NCBI GenBank assembly: GCA_030610325.1
Contig: JAUWRZ010000129.1
Span: 1 to 6,349 of the forward strand
Reading direction: 5' to 3'
DNA length: 6,349 nt
Origin: Sulfurimonadaceae bacterium
Lineage (GTDB): Bacteria; Campylobacterota; Campylobacteria; Campylobacterales; Sulfurimonadaceae
Below, piece after piece: positions 4,624 through 6,349 of this stretch. A program made the translations under genes and the position numbers. A model generated the notes under the pieces. It was not told the origin of the DNA. It worked only from the letters and a program-made list of their open reading frames with translations, and searched no databases. Numbering within the stretch: the stretch's first letter is position 1; each line of letters begins with the position of its first letter.

Positions 4624-6349
4624 ATGGAGCATATAGGACATTTTGTCAAGACAGAGGACATCGCTGTTGAGAAAGATGAGAGTATTGCCTCCGCTATAGA
4701 AGTGATGTATCGTAATGGTGAAGGTGTCGTCGTCGTCATCGATGAGAACAGAGTCATCGGGATCTTGACCGAACGTGATGTGGTAGGGATCCTTGAGGAT
4801 AAGACCTATCTTCAACAACCTGTTTTGGAGATCGCAAAAAAGAAGATCATCAGTATCCGGCCGGACCGCTCTATCGAGTATGCACTGCACATCCTCATCG
4901 ACAATAATATCAGACGTCTTGTGATCATTGATAAAGATGACGACTTTGTGGGGATCGTCACCCAGGAGATGATCGTCAATCTGCTTGAAGCAGAACACTA
5001 CAGGGTCAACCTGAAAGTCTCACAGGTCATCTCCACTTCAGAGGGTATTGTCACCCTTGCGCTGGAGAGTACACTTGCTGAGGCGGTCTCTCATATGCAT
5101 CAAAAACGGATCGGTTCGGTACTTATCGCTGATGGAAGTGATATCGTCGGCATCATCACTGAGCGTGATATGGTCCGTATCGTCACTCAGAAGATACCGA
5201 GAGATCGAGCGATCAAAGAGGTGATGAGTAAGCCAGTCATCGCTGTGCGTGTAGATGACTCCATACAGTCCATTGTAGATATGATGAAGACACGAAATAT
5301 CCGGAGAGTACTGGTCAAGGATGTCAATGGGAACCCTGTAGGTGTGATCGGGACTCGGGACATCATCAAAAACATCAAAGGCAATTACGGCTTGCTTGTC
5401 GAAAATAAACTCAAGCATACGAAACGGGCATTTGATATCATAGATGAGATAATCTTTGAACTCTATAGTGATGGTGATCAAGATCTCATCCAGTGGGGAA
5501 ACAGAGCGGCAGTAGAGGCCTTTGGCAATAGCATAGTGGATAGACCTATAACGGTGTTGATCGAGCCCTCTGTCTGGTCAGATGTCATGCATACGCTCGA
5601 GAGAGACGGGAAGATCATCGACTATAAAGTCACTATGGCGAAAGAGGAGTATCTGCTCTCCTCAAATGAGTATAGCCAGCATCAGCGTTCCCTGATCTTG
5701 ATCTGTAAGGACGTGAGTGAGTATGAGCAACGTCTTCGTGATGAAGAGGTAGTGCGCCTTGAGCAGGAGAAGACACTGCAGATCTTGCAAAATACGATCG
5801 ACCAGCAGCAGAACATCGTCGTCGTGAGCAATGGAAAAGAGATCTATCGGGCCAATAAGGCACTTCATAAGTTCTTTCATGTCGATTCACTTGCAGAGTT
5901 TCGGGAGAAGTACAGCTGTATATGTGACTTCTTTATTGCTCATGATGACTACTTCCATCTGGGAACACTGGCTCAGGACGAATCATGGTCGCAACGCTTA
6001 TCGGGACAGGATGAACAGACACTTGTCTCTATGATAGATCATGGCTCAGGTGAACCAAGGGTCTTTACTCTTAAAGTCAATAGACTTGAGAGAGGAAGCG
6101 ATCTTTATGTAGCGACCTTCTCGGATGTGACAGACCTGCAGATCATCTCACAGGAGAACTACTATAAAGCTACACATGATGCGTTGACCGGTCTCTATAA
6201 TCGGGTCTTCTTTGTCGAGAACATCGTAGATAAGATCACACTGGCATCAAGGTATGGCTCATCACTTTCGCTGGTCTTGTTTGATATAGACCATTTTAAA
6301 TCGGTGAACGATACTTATGGGCACCTCGTGGGTGATGAGGTCCTGATCA
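4624..6349 (+). CDS. CBS(x4)-PAS(x2)-GGDEF signalling protein, 3' end cut by the window
   Basis: Probable diguanylate cyclase with a large sensory half; 575 residues are visible and the frame is open at the right edge. Two Bateman modules come first: CBS 1 about 5-60, CBS 2 66-122, CBS 3 132-189, CBS 4 196-252. The CBS signature is clear in 1 (GILTERDVV) and 3 (GIITERDMV) but weaker in 2 (GIVTQEMIV) and 4 (GVIGTRDII). A PAS-like domain follows (about 265-365), then a short coiled linker (366-396) and a second PAS-like domain (about 397-505) with CICDFF at 432-437, ending in FSDVTDLQ. The GGDEF domain begins with DALTGLYNR (519-527) and FDIDHFKSVNDTYGH (553-567). D554 is a likely metal ligand, and N562 and D571 likely guanine contacts. 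The GG(D/E)EF signature lies beyond the window, so activity and a possible EAL domain cannot be judged. No transmembrane segment is seen, so it is probably cytoplasmic. CBS pairs commonly bind adenine nucleotides, which suggests control by energy charge. Confidence 0.9.
   Translation, partial: MEHIGHFVKTEDIAVEKDESIASAIEVMYRNGEGVVVVIDENRVIGILTERDVVGILEDKTYLQQPVLEIAKKKIISIRPDRSIEYALHILIDNNIRRLVIIDKDDDFVGIVTQEMIVNLLEAEHYRVNLKVSQVISTSEGIVTLALESTLAEAVSHMHQKRIGSVLIADGSDIVGIITERDMVRIVTQKIPRDRAIKEVMSKPVIAVRVDDSIQSIVDMMKTRNIRRVLVKDVNGNPVGVIGTRDIIKNIKGNYGLLVENKLKHTKRAFDIIDEIIFELYSDGDQDLIQWGNRAAVEAFGNSIVDRPITVLIEPSVWSDVMHTLERDGKIIDYKVTMAKEEYLLSSNEYSQHQRSLILICKDVSEYEQRLRDEEVVRLEQEKTLQILQNTIDQQQNIVVVSNGKEIYRANKALHKFFHVDSLAEFREKYSCICDFFIAHDDYFHLGTLAQDESWSQRLSGQDEQTLVSMIDHGSGEPRVFTLKVNRLERGSDLYVATFSDVTDLQIISQENYYKATHDALTGLYNRVFFVENIVDKITLASRYGSSLSLVLFDIDHFKSVNDTYGHLVGDEVLI

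Overview
The window looks chromosomal and bacterial, most likely from a free-living Campylobacterota (the Sulfurimonas/Sulfurovum type of sulfur- or hydrogen-oxidising chemolithotroph). Four things point there: a non-classical fumarate reductase/succinate dehydrogenase pair, a YajQ protein of the MAKEHSxDI type, a helix-turn-helix/coiled-coil protein resembling the Campylobacterota DUF3972 family, and a multidomain GGDEF protein whose second PAS-like domain carries a CxCDFF motif I associate with this phylum. Genus is not decidable by eye. All genes I support are on the + strand.

Layout. Positions 1-274 hold no intact gene, only possible remnants and a weak candidate promoter. Positions 275-1891 and 1905-2633 encode the flavoprotein and iron-sulfur subunits of a fumarate reductase/succinate dehydrogenase. 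The flavoprotein has Gln where the FAD-linking His normally sits. The iron-sulfur subunit has a fourth Cys in its third cluster motif, so it should carry [2Fe-2S] plus two [4Fe-4S] clusters. No membrane-anchor or heterodisulfide-reductase-like third subunit is present in the window.

Positions 2634-3006 contain no intact gene but look like a decayed one. A protein-like reading can be followed through one in-frame TAG, one 5-bp slippage in a (TGGCC)3 tract and one missing base. A 65-residue lipoprotein follows (3007-3204). After a gap of about 200 bp come yajQ (3412-3909), the HTH/coiled-coil gene (3956-4615) and, 8 bp after that, a gene running off the right edge (4624-6349). It encodes four CBS domains, two PAS-like domains and the first part of a GGDEF domain.

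How they fit together. The left half is central carbon or anaerobic respiratory metabolism (fumarate/succinate interconversion, possibly in the reductive direction). The right half looks like signalling: a YajQ-family protein (some members bind c-di-GMP) lies two genes from a probable diguanylate cyclase with adenine-nucleotide-type (CBS) and PAS sensor modules. I see no mobile element, CRISPR array, tRNA or rRNA, and no clear evidence of a wholly new system. The most informative oddities are the cofactor-site changes in the reductase, its missing partner subunit and the decayed gene beside it.
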